The translations under genes and the position numbers were made by a program. 64,000 nt of DNA from Areca catechu (lineage: Eukaryota; Streptophyta; Magnoliopsida; Arecales; Arecaceae), in NCBI GenBank assembly GCA_021397845.1, contig CM038050.1, forward strand, positions 144,211,980 through 144,275,979, written 5' to 3'. Below, in pieces: positions 32,602-43,763 of this stretch. Within the stretch, counting starts at the first letter, position 1; each line of letters starts with the position of its first letter. The notes beneath the pieces are model-generated. The model saw nothing but the letters and a program-made list of their open reading frames with translations, ran no database searches and was not told the DNA's origin.

Positions 32602-32610
32602 CGGGAGAAT
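32602..32610 (+). other. G2 polypurine tract
   Basis: CGGGAGAAT directly before the 3' LTR. The same tract (complement ATTCTCCCG) abuts the 3' LTR of G1 (35102), G4 (17980) and the G6 units (48476, 52826, 57173, 61592), and in a variant form G3 (8873) and G5 (46505-46513). Confidence 0.7.
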
Positions 32611-33857
32611 TGGTGCGGACATCAGAGGCACCAGAATAAGGCAGATACTTCTTAACCCTCTATGGATCACTTAATGACATTCGAGTCCATTGTAATAAAG
32701 CTTAGTTCATCTAAGTTGTCTTTATTTGAGTCCTATATTAGTCAGCTCATGTTGAGCTAGTCCAGTCCAGTGTTACTCAACTCCTGTCGAGCTAATTTTA
32801 TTTTTTTGAGTCTTGTCCAAGCACACTAAAGACTCAAGACCACATCATACAAGTGAAGACCAAGTCTAATCAGATTGAAGACATGAAAGAGTAGCCCAAG
32901 TTCAACCCAGCTTGAAAATTTGAAGACCCCAGCAGGAGAAATCAGAAACCCTGAAGCCCTGGACCAGCCGGAAGCAAAATTGGGCCAGCCCAGGCCCAGG
33001 AGGGAGCTAGGGCACCAAGGCTTATGGTGACCACCCCTTGGTCGGCCCCTTAGAGTCACCCTCTTGGCCGACCAAGGCAAGGAGAGATGGAGAGTTTTTA
33101 GGGATTTATTCTACCTAATGTTGCCTTATTTTCTAGCTAGGGTTTAGGTGAGAATAAAATTCTTATGTAAAGTCTAATATACCCTTACTTGGAGCCCAAG
33201 ACTAAGGGACTATTTAAAGGACCCTAGTCTCTCTGATGAGATTTGATTTTGATATATGAAATATACTTGAGTTTTCTACAATTGCTTTATGCTACCCTGC
33301 TGTGTGCTTAAGGGGTTTATTGGTGTCTTCTTCTTCCCGGTGTTGCAACTGACTCCAGCCTTCATCCAAGCTTCCTCTTCCCAAAACCTTGCTACCTTGT
33401 TTCTAAGTTTTCTTGTGTTTTCAACCTTGCTTTCTCACCCTTGATGGTTGTTTGTAGGTCCCCGAGTTCTACGAATCCAATGACTCCAACCGGGCTGCAA
33501 TCGGACCACTGAGCAGAAATCGAGGAATCTACGGGTCTCTGGCTTGGTTTTCCAGGCCGCATCCATCGAGGATGAGTGATCTCTTCACTGTGATCTTCAT
33601 CAGGCACATCAGACGTTGCGAGGTACACCCCCTCTGCCACTAGTAGTTTTATTGTATGAGAACTAGCCCTAACCAAGGCTTCTCAGCCCCGGCGATACCT
33701 CTTTACTGCTTTCCTAGGTTTTGATCTGGATGCGTAGATTTAAAAATTCATATAGAATTATCTACATCATATTTTGATCTTATATTCAGGATTTAACTAC
33801 CTCATCCAACCCCTAAAGCACAAAAAATATAATCGCATGCATATAAGTTTCGCATCA
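32611..33857 (+). repeat. G2 3' LTR, 1247 bp
   Basis: Uninterrupted direct repeat of 2761-2973 plus 25859-26883, from TGGTGCGGACATCAG to TTTCGCATCA. Confidence 0.92.
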
Positions 33858-33862
33858 AGTGG

Positions 33863-35101
33863 AGTCTGGGGGTGTACCTGGCAAAGATTTAAAGATAGAT
33901 ATGTGAAGAGTTCATTCGTCGCTCCCGGATGCGGCATGGAAAATCAAGCTGATGACCTTGTGGATCTGCGGCTTTCAATCCGATGGCCTGAAAACTAGTC
34001 AACTAGAATCTTGGATTTGTTGAAACTGAGGGACCTGCAAATCACCATTCAAGGGTTAGAAAACAAAGGCAAAATCAGATTGGAGGCTGAAAGATGAAAG
34101 GAAGAGAGGAGATTAGAGGAGGGTGGCTAAAAGGTTGAAGAAGGTTGTTGGCTAGGTTTTGCTGGCGACTTGAGGTAGCACTAGGGATCACACAGATTCC
34201 CTTCACATAGAATTCACATAGAAATCACCTAGAATTCACACAGAAATCACACATAATTAACACAAAAATTTGAGAACTCAAGAAATTTTTCAATGATCAT
34301 TCATTGAAATATATATGAGATGGGGGGCCTTTATATAGGCATAAAAGATTGGGGACCAAGTAAGGGCATACAAGAGAATTCCTAGGTATCCTTTTCCCAC
34401 TCAAACCCTAGCAAGATTACATGGAAACCTCACTCTCCCAAATGAACTCAAACACTCTCTCCCTCTACTTATCATGGTCGGCGAAGAGGGGGTGATCATA
34501 AGGGTGGTCGACCGAGAGAAGGTGACCATAAAGGTGGGGCACAAATCTAAGAAGGCTTTGGGCTTTGGGCGGCCCACTTCAGTCCCGAGCAGGTTTAGGG
34601 TTTCTTTGATTGTCATTCTCTTTGGCAGGCTGATGTTGGTCTTCTATGGTGATGATCTCAAGGTCCTCATGCAATCCAATGTGGCACCTTCAAGTGTGAT
34701 TGGGACTCCTCTAAGTTATCAAATTTTGGCTGGGGTGCATCAGTGTCTTGAGTTTTCTTCTGGACTGGACTCAAAATGAAACTTACAAGACTCAAAATGA
34801 AAAATGGCTCAACATGAGTAGGCTCATGACTTGACTTAACATAACTTGACTCAACTTGACTTGACTTAAATGAACTAGACATATCCTAGACTGATCTCAA
34901 AAACCCTAATGATATGGGTGACTCTAAATACATGACTCAAATGCAGAAAGGTCCAAAACAGGACTCAGGAGCCAAAATACAGACTCAAGTGGGCTAAGCT
35001 ATTATTACAAAATTGGACTCAATTACTCAAAATATTACTCAGATAACCACAGAGGGTTAAGAGGCTTCTGTCTTATTCTGGTGCCTCTGGTATCTGCACC
35101 A
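33863..35101 (-). repeat. G1 left (3') LTR, second fragment
   Basis: Matches 39781-41031. On the minus strand a TATA-like box is seen as the complement of CCTTTATATAGG near 34329-34340. It ends CTGCACCA, followed by the purine-tract complement ATTCTCCCG. Confidence 0.88.
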
Positions 35102-35109
35102 ATTCTCCC

Positions 35110-35600
35110 GGATGGGAGGAACTTGACTTTGTCTAATAAGGATCACTCTGGCTTAGGTATCTCTCAAGAAGGTCTGGGTCAAGGCTCTACAAGTCCTCTC
35201 GAGTAATCTATGAATCGTCGGATTCTGTCGACCTTGCCAACGGACCAGGTAGCGTTGATAGCCGTAGTCCCGAGGTGTGATAGCTTGACATCTAGGATAT
35301 GCTGTATCCATTTTTCTCTCTCAGGTCAATTTATAGGTGGACACTCTAGGCTAGGTTCACTCTGAAAGGATGGAGTAGGTTCAAAAACCTCACTAGGAAT
35401 TACTGCTAGTTCCCTATACTCAACCAAGTCCGTGATATTAAAGGTAGAGCTAATGCCAAAATTCGAGGGTAGATCTAGCACATAGGCATTGGGTCCTACC
35501 TTCTCTATCATCTAAAGGGTCCAGCTCCGCCAGCATGAATCTTCTTAATGGTTCTTGGTGTGAACTGCTCAAGCCTAAGCCTAATCATGACATTCGCACT
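35110..35600 (-). pseudogene. G1 integrase tail and chromodomain
   Basis: Minus-strand pieces read VGPNAYVLDLPSNFGISSTF, FNITDLVEYRELAVIPSEVF and then YQRYLVRWQGRQN with an intact tryptophan. The upstream linker near 35540-35600 has frameshifts. Confidence 0.75.
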
Positions 35601-35730
35601 ACATTAAACTCCTTGGCTCTCTTTCGGGAATTGGCCAGTTTCTTATATGTTTCATTATTAATGCTTAATGTAGATCTCTAACATGAGGCACCTGTGACTC
35701 GTACTGACACTTAACAAAGTGTAGACTCAA

Positions 35731-35815
35731 CTATGCATTCCTATTGAGAGGAACTTTATTGGACTCTTTGGTAAACTAATAGGACTCTCTAGGTTTGACC
35801 CTAGCTTGGCATGCA
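35731..35815 (-). other. Conserved noncoding block (G1 copy)
   Basis: Minus strand: CTAGGGTCAAACCTAGAGAG, then AGTCCAATAAAGTTCCTCTC and AATAGGAATGC. It contains AATAAAG and CCTCTCAATAGG. Confidence 0.6.
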
Positions 35816-35899
35816 AATGAAAATTTATAATGGACTCCTAGAAATACCATAAGGTATGCCAGAAGTAGGTGCAAATCTAACATGCACAATGAATGTATG

Positions 35900-36300
35900 C
35901 ATTATGCTTACTTCTACAAGATGCAATATAATGGTTCTAAAAACAAGAAGACTTAGGGAAGGATAGGAAATAGGAAGGGGATTTAGGGACTGGTTCTGGG
36001 CTAAAGAGACTGACCTTAATGTATGAACATTGAGTTATATTTATAGGCGAGAAAAGGTCCATGTTATGGAAGGATGGGTCAACAATTTCAACGAAGAGGT
36101 CTTCAATGGAAACTATAGGAGGGGATTCATCCTGACGGTACTGGATCAAAGAGATCATGACCTCAATAAATTCTTTAGGCTCTAGAATTTTAGGACTGGG
36201 CTCTATAACTAGGCTTTTTTTAGTGGCTCCTCATGTAATATTCTAATAGTAGGGTCAGGTTCCTCATGGTCCTCTTCCTTCAACTATACTTCCACTACAA
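35900..36300 (-). pseudogene. G1 YFLSFPK cassette and acidic linker
   Basis: An open stretch reads YRQDESPPIVSIEDLFVEIV, DPSFHNMDLFSPI and then PSYFLSFPKSS. The first parts closely match G5 (45415-45480), and the end is the shared cassette. Further minus-strand acidic sequence lies at 36180-36300. The integrase core stub that follows in G4 and G6 is not clear here. Confidence 0.6.
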
Positions 36301-36760
36301 GTTTAGTCTGGGATGGTCAGGGTCAGCTAACTTTAGATTGGCTTCAGTCTGAGTATGGTCAGGGTCAGTTAATTCTAGGTTGGCTTCTACCTCGGTATCT
36401 ACTAGGTCAACTAATTCTAGGTCTTCTACTTGGTCAAGCCTATTGGTTAAATGGTCAATCCTATTAGTTGCTTGGTTATTTGATTGGGTCAATTGATCAA
36501 ATCTTTGATTCATTTGGGTGGTTTATTGGGCATACTGATTTTGAAATTGGGTATTAAATGGGTCAATTGGTTTATTTGGGTGGTCAATTTGGTATTCATC
36601 CGATTCATCTAGGTGGTCAAATGTTCATTCATGGCCTTAATGAGGGTTTCAAGATTAGATTCCATGGTTGAACTGAGTTGGGGTTTAGATCGTTGGTATT
36701 GGGTTCCTAATCTAGTGGTCATGCACTCAATCAGTCAAGGTGTTATGATGCAGTCAAGCA
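36295..36760 (-). pseudogene. gag: G1 gag N-terminal coiled region
   Basis: Minus strand reads asparagine/glutamine-rich repeated heptads: MNQRFDQLTQSNNQATNRID and HLTNRLDQVEDLELVDLVDT, then EANLELTDPDHTQTEANLKL, an internal duplication. The capsid domain and zinc knuckle are not visible. It probably corresponds to the gag N-terminus of related elements, but only the position supports this. Confidence 0.55.
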
Positions 36761-37714
36761 CACAAAGTAGACACGTATTAGGTTTTGCTAGACCTAGAGC
36801 CAAAGTTGAATGGGTCGACTCAACTTACACTCAACTCAGCAACTAATCCTTCCACTGGCTAGGTAACAGGTGGGGTGGTGGGAGGCTTCCCTTGCCTATG
36901 ACAGGGTTCTAATTAAAAACCACCAATTCACATAGGTCGTTTGCCTCTGGACCTCTATCCTTAGACACCAGTTTTCAGTAATAGTTGGAGAATTGAATGT
37001 ACTTGTTTACCCACACAACTTGGACCCGACCTGTTGGTGTCCCTAGCTCACTATAGCAAATTAGGTTGCTAATTGATTTTAATTAGGATTTGGATATGTA
37101 TGCAAGGTGGTTGTTTTGGGCCCAGAACAGGTCATGACCCCTGCCCTGATCTGAGATAGGAAATTATCCTTAAGATTAGTTTAGATGAGATGATCACAAT
37201 CAATGAACCCTAATGCAATCTAATAACAAGTAAAAAATAAAAATATTTTTTTGTCTTTTTATGAGGTGGCAAATTAAATTTATGTTGGTTAAGTTATGAA
37301 ACAAGATTTGGCTTGGGTTGGGAGGGGTTTGGTAGTTGATTAGGTTAGGTTAAGTCAGGTGTGCAAAAATCATAGAAACTAAAATTAGGGTTTGATTTGA
37401 TGCAGTATTTGTATGAGTTTCAGAGTAGAAAAAAATTTCAAAAAAGTTTCAGGATAGAGGATTAGTAGTGAAGATGATCCCTACCAAATTTCATGTAAAC
37501 TAAAATTCGTATGATGATGCAATACCTAGGGTTTCAGACTGTGTGCAGAAAACTTAGAATTTCTGTTAGGATTTCTAGGATGCAAATTTTTATATTTTTT
37601 TATTTCTATAAAAATAATTAAAATTAATAAAAATTACCAAGACTAAATAGAGAATATGCCTGTCAAATTTTAATGAAAAATAAAATACTTAAGTTGATGA
37701 AATAGATCAAAATT
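36761..37714 (-). other. G1 leader and AT-rich 5' stretch
   Basis: 36761-37160 is homologous to the leaders of the other elements (CCTGTTGGTGTCCCTAGC at about 37040), though its GATTGG hairpin is degraded. 37161-37714 is AT-rich without coding signal. Confidence 0.5.
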
Positions 37715-37859
37715 TGATGGGGATCCAAGGTAGGTCCGGATTTGTTTTCTATTTTTTATTATTTTCTCGTATTTTTCGTATTTTTACTATTCCCACTATT
37801 CCATATATTCCCACTATTCTAGATTTATCCTGACCTTATCTTCACTTTATTCTAGCCTT

Positions 37860-38740
37860 ATTCCATCTTCATCTGTGTTTTTTTAAAAACTTCCCAAACC
37901 CTAGCCACTGCCCCGTCGGCCCCAGATCCGGGCTGCCCGACCCCCGGCCGCCTCCATCGGCCCGCCCGTCGACCCCACCCTTGCCAGAAACCTGGCATCC
38001 GCCACCCCGCCCACGGAAGATGAAGGTTCGACCATGGGAAGACCAACCATCACCCACGGCCGTCGCCCTCCTGCCGCCTGCAACTACCAGCCTGCCACCG
38101 GTCGCCCGCCTGCCGTCAGCTGGCTCACGCTCGCCCGCCAGAGGCCCCCGCTAGTGCCCAAGGACACCACGGCCGAGGGGAGATGAACGATCCGCCCGCG
38201 CGTGACCGTGCTGCCGCTCCGCTTCTTGTCCGCCACCTGCATGTCGCAGCCTGCTACCGGCCGCCCGCCCGTCACCTGCAAACTCATGCTCGACAGCGGA
38301 GGTCCCCCATCGGTGCCCCTAGGCCCCATGGCCATGGGAAGCCTAAACGGCACACCATGTATGCTGTGCTGCCCTATGCCACAACTCCACCACCTACCCG
38401 CCGCCACCGTCCACTGCCTACCATCATCCCGCCGGAGCCACCGTCCGACCGTCCGCCACCCTGCCGAAGGTCCTCGCTAGTGTTAAGGGTCCCCACGACC
38501 ACGCGAGACCAAACGGCACGCCCTAGGAGTGCCATGCCACCTCTATGCCACCGCCCCACTTGCAGCTGCCACCGATCGTCCGCCGCTTGCCGTTCGCCGG
38601 CCCCGTCCGCCATCCGTCGGGCCCATCTGCCACCCGCTTCCCAGCCACCACCCGTCCGCCAGTTGCCACCGGAGTTGGTTCCCACCCTCTGTGCGTGTCC
38701 GTGAGAGATGAGTCTGCATGCTTTCTGGAGCAATCCAAGC
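37860..38740. repeat. GC-rich block with degenerate internal repeats
   Basis: The base composition jumps from AT-rich flanks to a strongly GC-rich block. Related phrases recur at about 160-180 bp spacing, for example CAGCCTGCCACCGGTCGCCC near 38090 and CAGCCTGCTACCGGCCGCCC near 38249, and GGCACACC/GGCACGCC with ATGCCAC. Several overlapping frames of 60-173 codons are open on both strands, as expected from GC-rich sequence; none shows a family motif. Confidence 0.6.
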
Positions 38741-38886
38741 AGTGCACTTTTCAGGGCATATCATCAAGCCAACATGCTTCTCAGAGCAGATCAACACCAA
38801 TATTGATGTAGCATGGATTTTGATGTAGTTTATTTATCTTTTTTAGGTTTACATGAAAGCTAAGTAAGTAAGGGGTTTTGATTGTG

Positions 38887-38894
38887 TATATAAA
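38887..38894 (+). promoter_or_regulatory. TATA box of the 37715-39500 sequence
   Basis: TATATAAA followed by GACCCCCTCCCC. Good match to a plant TATA box; activity is not shown. Confidence 0.45.
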
Positions 38895-39553
38895 GACCCC
38901 CTCCCCTCTTGTTTTAGGTGATTATTGATAAGAAATTTTTAGCCACTGTTCTAGTTCTAGTTCTGGGCTGAGGCCTATTTTGCCTTCGTTCCCTGCTGTG
39001 TGCATTATGAATTCGATGGGTGGTGTGAGAGCCTTGCTATGTGCATTATGGGTTTGATCCCTCTGGGCATCTCTGAGAGCCCAGCTTCGTGCATTATGGG
39101 TTCGATGAGAGCGCCCTAGTTATCCCTATCCCATCTTATCCCCTCATGTTCTTTGAGAGTTACCCTAGCATCGAGGGGTGTGAGAACCCTGCTGTGTGCA
39201 TTATGGGTTCGATGAGAGCTCAGGGTAGCTATGTGCTTTGATCCCTGACTTTTTGTGTGCGTCTCCTTGTTAGAGTGAGTCCCAGGGCCATGAGTTCCAG
39301 TTCCCAGTCTCCCATCTCCATCCTTCTTTCGCCACCTCCACCAAGAAAATTGAAAACAAAAGAGATCAGCTATTTTAGGATTTTAGTTTCAGTTTTGCTC
39401 TAGTCCCAGGAGGCTTCTTAGCCCTCCCATGATCCTAGTTTGTTTAGGTTTTTCCCTTTTCCGAATAACCCAGGGTACATTGAGTTCGTGTCCCGCATCA
39501 ATTTCTAGACCCCTAATGCAGATGACGGGATGCATAAAATTAGCCCTAAAAGT

Positions 39554-39565
39554 GCTCTGATACCA
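39554..39565 (-). other. G1 primer-binding site
   Basis: GCTCTGATACCA, complement of TGGTATCAGAGC, two bases from the right LTR. Confidence 0.85.
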
Positions 39566-39567
39566 AA

Positions 39568-41031
39568 TGATGGGGAACTAATTATGCATTCCAATTTTTT
39601 AAATGTTATTAGGCATTACGTTATGAGTTTTTATCCCAAGTTTCAAGTCAAGAAACTAAGTAATTCTAGAAAAATTCAGAAGCATAGGCATGCATAACTA
39701 AATCCTCAAAATGAAGAAACATGACTGTCAAGGCTAAGAGCCCCCGTAAGACTAGCTCTTCTACAATACTGCTACCAGAGGAGTCTAGGGGGTGTACCTG
39801 GTAGAGATTTGAAGATGGATCCATGAAGAGTTCGCTCGTTGCTCCCGGATGCAGCCTAGAAAATCAAGCTGATGACCCTGTAGATCCGCGACTTTCAATC
39901 CGGTGTCCCAAAAGCTAGTCAACTGGAATTCTAGATTTGTGAAAACTGAGGGACCTGCAAATAACCATTCAAGGGTTTGAAAACTAAGGCAAAATCTGAT
40001 TGGAGGCTGAAAGATGAAAGGAAGAAAAGAGATTAGAGGAGGGCGGCCAAAAGGTTGAAGAAGGCTGGCGGCTAGGGTTTGCCGAAGACTTGAAGTAGAA
40101 CTAGGGATTACACATATTCCCTTCACATAAAATTCACATAGAAATCACATGGAATTCACATAGAAATCTCAAATAATTAACATATAAATTTGAGAAAAAC
40201 TCAAGAAATTTTTCATTCATCATTCATTAAAATATACATGAGAGGGGGGGGCCTTTATATATGCATACAAGCTTGGGCTCCAAGTAAGGGCATACAAGAG
40301 AATTCCTAGGTATCCTTTTTCCCACTCAAACCCTAGCTAGATTACATGAAAACCTCACTCTCCCAAATGAACTCAAACACTCTCTCCCTCTCCTTATCAT
40401 GGTCGGCCAAGAAGAGGTGATCATAAGGGTGGCCGACCAAGAGAAGGTGACCATAAAGGTGGGGCACAAATCCAAGAAGGCTTTGGGCTTTGGGCGGCCC
40501 ACATCAATCCCGGGTAGGCTTTAGAGTTTTTTTGGTTGTCCTTCTCCTTGGCAGGCTGATGTTGGTCTTCTATGGTGATGATCTCAAGGTTCTCCTCAAG
40601 CAATCTAATATGGCGCCTTCAAGTGTGACTGGGACTCCTTGAAGTTGTCAAATTCTGGCTAGGGTCCATCAGTGTCTTGAGTTTTCTTTTGGACTAGACT
40701 CAAAATGAAACATACAGGACTCAAAATAAAAAATGGCTCCTCATGAGCAGACTCATGACTTGACTCAGTAGAACTTGACATAACTTGACTTGACTCAGAT
40801 GAACTAGACATATCCCAAGACTGATCCCAAAAATCCTAATGGTATGGGTGACTCTAAATACAGGACTCAAATCCAGAAAGGTCCAAAATAGGACACAAGG
40901 GCCAAAATACAGACTCAAGTGGGCTAAGCCAATATTACAAAATTGGACTCAATTTTTGAAAACATTACTCAGATAACCATAGAGGGCTGAGAGGCCTCTG
41001 TTTTATTCTGGTGTCTCTGGTGTCCTTACCA
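39568..41031 (-). repeat. G1 right (5') LTR, 1464 bp
   Basis: Uninterrupted partner of 2551-2760 plus 33863-35101. The minus-strand TATA-like box is the complement of CCTTTATATATGC (40252-40264). It ends TCCTTACCA. Confidence 0.9.
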
Positions 41032-41471
41032 ATTATACCAAATGATGAATGAAAAATTTCTTTAGTTCTTCTCAAATTTTTTTGTGAATTATGTATGATT
41101 TCTTTGTGAATTATGTGTGAAGGAAATCTGTGTGATCCCTAGTGCGACTTCAATTCTCCAGCAAACCCTAGCTGCAAGCCTTCTTCAACCTTTTGGCCAG
41201 CCGTGGGACGGGGTCCCGATGCCACCAGGGTTATTCGGAAAAGGGAAAGACCTAAACAGACTAGGACCTTTGGAGGGCTAAGAAGCCTTTGGGACTGGGG
41301 TGACATAGAAACAAAAATCCTAAAACAGCTGATCTCTTTTGGTTTTCAGTTTTCTAGGTGGAGGTGGCGAAAGAAGGATGGGGATGGGAGACTGGAATCT
41401 GGATCTTGTGGACTTTGAGACTCACCCTAATGAAGAGACCTCTCATCTTTAAGTTAACCCACCTCACTAAT
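41032..41471. repeat. Inverted chimeric fragment of two LTRs
   Basis: 41040-41200 is the reverse complement of part of the G1 LTR (compare about 40036-40240). 41205-41430 is the reverse complement of a relative of 39265-39475, in the possible solo LTR. Order and orientation are consistent with a single inverted piece of a nested element. The last 40 bp are unassigned. An open frame at 41203-41418 is a by-product. Confidence 0.6.
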
Positions 41472-42919
41472 TGGTGGGGACACCAAAGGCACCAGAATAA
41501 GATAGAGGCTTTTCAACCCTCTATGAATTGATCAATAATTTATGAGTCCATCTATAATAATGGCTTAGCCATCTGAGTCCATTTTAGTTATTATTTGAGT
41601 CTTTTGAGTTGATATTTTAGTTCTGTACTAGTCAGCTCATGTTGAGCTAGTTCAGTCCAATGAAGTCAGCTCATGTTGAGCTAATTTTATTTTTTTGAGT
41701 CATGTCCAAGCATACTGAAGACTCAAGACTATATCATACAAGTGAAGACCAAGTCCAACTAGATTAAAGACCCAAGTATAGCCCAAGTCCAACCCAGCTT
41801 GAAGATTTGATGACCCCAGGAGAAAATTTAGAAAACCCTGATTTCTTGCAGATGCCCTCCAGATGCCAGATTTCCTTCCAGATGCCAAAGTATATTCATA
41901 GATAAGGGCATCCATGATTCCAGAGGTGCATCTGAATCCTAGCCCGAAGAAATCAAGCCCAGGCACCAAGCCTAAGGCCCTAAGAAGCAAGATACCAGGG
42001 AATATTCCTGCTACCTGGCTACCAGGCCACCCCAGCTTCCAGAGGCCCAAACCCATGCGCCTGAGCCCCTTTGGGCCGGCCCCTTGCTGCTATTAGAAGC
42101 CCAACACGCCCCCCCTAAGCATCCTTGGAGTGTTGGCCAAGTCAAGAGAATTTTTAAAGATTTTTCTACCTTAATGTTTCCTTATTTTCTAGCTAGGGTT
42201 TGAGAGGGAAAAGGATTCTTATGTAAAGACTTATGTGCCCTTACTTGGAGCCCAAGGTTAAGGGTCTATTTAAAGGACCCTAGCCTCTTGTATGAGCGGA
42301 GATTTTTGATATGAAATAAATCTTGAGTTCTTATATTGTTTTGTGTGATTACCCTGCTGTGTGTATAAAGGGGTTTGAGAGTTCTTCTTCCCGGTGTTTG
42401 CAACCATCTTCCTGCCGCCAACCATCCTTCCAGCCCCCTCCAAAACTTTCTTCCCTTTACTATTTTTCTTTGTTTTCTTGATTTTCTCTGAGTTCTCTAA
42501 CCCTTGACAGGTTGTTTGCAGGTCTCCGAGTTCCTACGAATCCAACGACTCTAGCCAAGCCTCAATCGAACCACCGAGCAGAAAGTCGGGTATCCACGGG
42601 TCTTTAGCTCGATTTTCTAGGCCGCATCCATCGAGGAACGAGAGATCCCTTCACTGTGATCTTCACCGGGTGCTTCAGATATTGTCAGGTACACCCCTCT
42701 ACCTCCAGTCTTTATATTGTAGGAGAACTTGCCCTAACCGAGGCTTCTCAGTCCGGGCGATCCTTCTTTAGTACTTTTCTAGGTTCTAATTTGCATGCTT
42801 GGCTTCAAAAACTCATAAAAAATTCCTTACAATAATTTTGAACTAAAATTTAGGAATTAATCACCTAACCCCACATATAAGACATACAAAAAGAATTGCA
42901 TGCATATTATCCCGCATCA
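41472..42919 (+). repeat. G5 5' LTR, 1448 bp
   Basis: Related to the G2 LTR along most of its length (shared GTCAGCTCATGTTGAGCTA, CTATTTAAAGGACCCTAG and CCGAGTTCCTACGAATCC stretches) but clearly diverged, so it belongs to a sister family. The first 278 bp recur at 46514-46791. Confidence 0.88.
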
Positions 42920-42921
42920 TT

Positions 42922-42933
42922 TGGTATCAGAGC
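42922..42933 (+). other. G5 primer-binding site
   Basis: TGGTATCAGAGC two bases after the LTR. Confidence 0.85.
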
Positions 42934-43763
42934 TTAGATTAGGGCTTGTTTTCTACAATTTTTTAGTCCATATATGCTCTATTTTTAAATTATTTCTCCA
43001 TGATAAAAACTCTAAAAATTTTGAAATTTATTTTTTTGGATTCAACATAATTGACGCAAAATTTTTTCAGATTTTATTCTGGCCTGTGAATTTTATGCAA
43101 GCCAGAATATAGCCTAATTTTTGGCTCTATTTTTTTTCAGCAAGATAAATTTTATTTTGTTTAGCATCTTTTGCTTATCTTCTAATTTTAGTATATTTCA
43201 TGCATATTAGGCCATAATTTGCAAGTTTTCTTCTATTTAAAAAATACTAAAATAAAAAAAATTACATATTCTCCAAAAATACCAAAAAAATATCTAAACC
43301 CTAATTTGCATCCTTATCTACCTGCCATCATTGCAAAATTTTTTTAAGGGCACTCTTGCTATATCAGATGGGGGGAGGATTTGATCACCTCTCCTTAGCC
43401 GAAACCACATCCCTTCATTCGGTCCCAAGCCTTAACCTAAAATTAACTAGACTTAATTTGCCTAGTGGGCTAGGGACACCAACTGGTCGGGTCCGGGCTA
43501 GTGTTAGATCACCGTGTCAAGTTAACCTGTGTGTGCCTTGTGCTCAGTGTCTAGAACGGTGTTTAGGAATTCAATCCCGAATGGCTTGTGTGCTGGTCCG
43601 CCTACCTGGCCAATCTCTGATTGGTGTCTAGGCTTGGCAACCAGGGACCTAACACTCCTCTTACACTTGCCTGGCTGAGTACAGGGTTAGTTTGCTACCT
43701 TGATTGAGCATCTAGTTTGGATTCTAGGTCTAGTCAGCTGTAGTCAGTTTGATCAAGTCATGC
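42934..43763 (+). other. G5 5' untranslated leader
   Basis: AT-rich to about 43330, then the conserved leader with a perfect hairpin CCAATC-TCT-GATTGG at 43610-43624 and ACACCAACTGGTCGGGTCC near 43478. Confidence 0.6.

Larger units (their letters stand above)
2761..33857 (+). mobile_element. G2: Ty3/gypsy chromovirus with full gag-pol layout, interrupted by C1
   Basis: The 5' LTR is 2761-2973 plus 25859-26883 (split by C1; 1238 bp in total) and the 3' LTR is 32611-33857 (1247 bp). The primer site TGGTATCAGAGC follows the 5' LTR at 26886, and a purine tract CGGGAGAAT precedes the 3' LTR at 32602. The internal order is gag, protease, RT, RNase H, integrase, chromodomain, which is the gypsy/chromovirus order. 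Flanking 5-mers AAAGG (2756-2760) and AGTGG (33858-33862) fit a duplicated target, because the uninterrupted G1 LTR reads AGAGG at this point. Without C1 the element is about 8.2 kb. It is the only element here with a recognisable RT catalytic motif, but it carries many stops and frameshifts and is unlikely to be active now. Confidence 0.9.
37715..39500 (+). mobile_element. Possible solo LTR inserted in the G1 leader
   Basis: About 1.79 kb that interrupts the expected path from leader to primer site. It begins TGATGGGGATCC and ends TCCCGCATCA, termini of the type seen in the other LTRs, and has a plus-strand TATA box at 38887-38894 (GTGTATATAAAGACC) followed by pyrimidine-rich sequence. Flanking 5-mers (AAATT and ATTTC) do not match, so the exact limits or the solo-LTR reading may be wrong. 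Confidence 0.4.
2551..41031 (-). mobile_element. G1: non-autonomous Ty3/gypsy element, interrupted by G2
   Basis: Two homologous LTRs in the same orientation bound the element: 2551-2760 plus 33863-35101 on the left (split by G2) and 39568-41031 on the right, each about 1.45 kb, starting TGATGGGGAACTAATTATGC and ending ACCA. The primer site complement GCTCTGATACCA (39554-39565) lies next to the right LTR, so the element reads on the minus strand. The internal region holds a chromodomain tail, a YFLSFPK cassette and a coiled gag piece, but no RT, RNase H or protease. It may also hold an inserted LTR (37715-39500). No target duplication is visible (AGTGT on the left, ATTAT on the right), and the right flank does not continue the remnant at 2550, so that side is probably rearranged. 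Confidence 0.8.

Noticed and set aside
38183..38704. 173-codon proline/arginine-rich frame and many overlapping frames on both strands
   Set aside because: GC-rich sequence depletes stop codons in all frames. No start context, motif or conserved relative is visible.
37715..39500. A confident solo-LTR call with target duplication
   Set aside because: The flanking 5-mers AAATT and ATTTC do not match, so it is listed only as possible, with low confidence.
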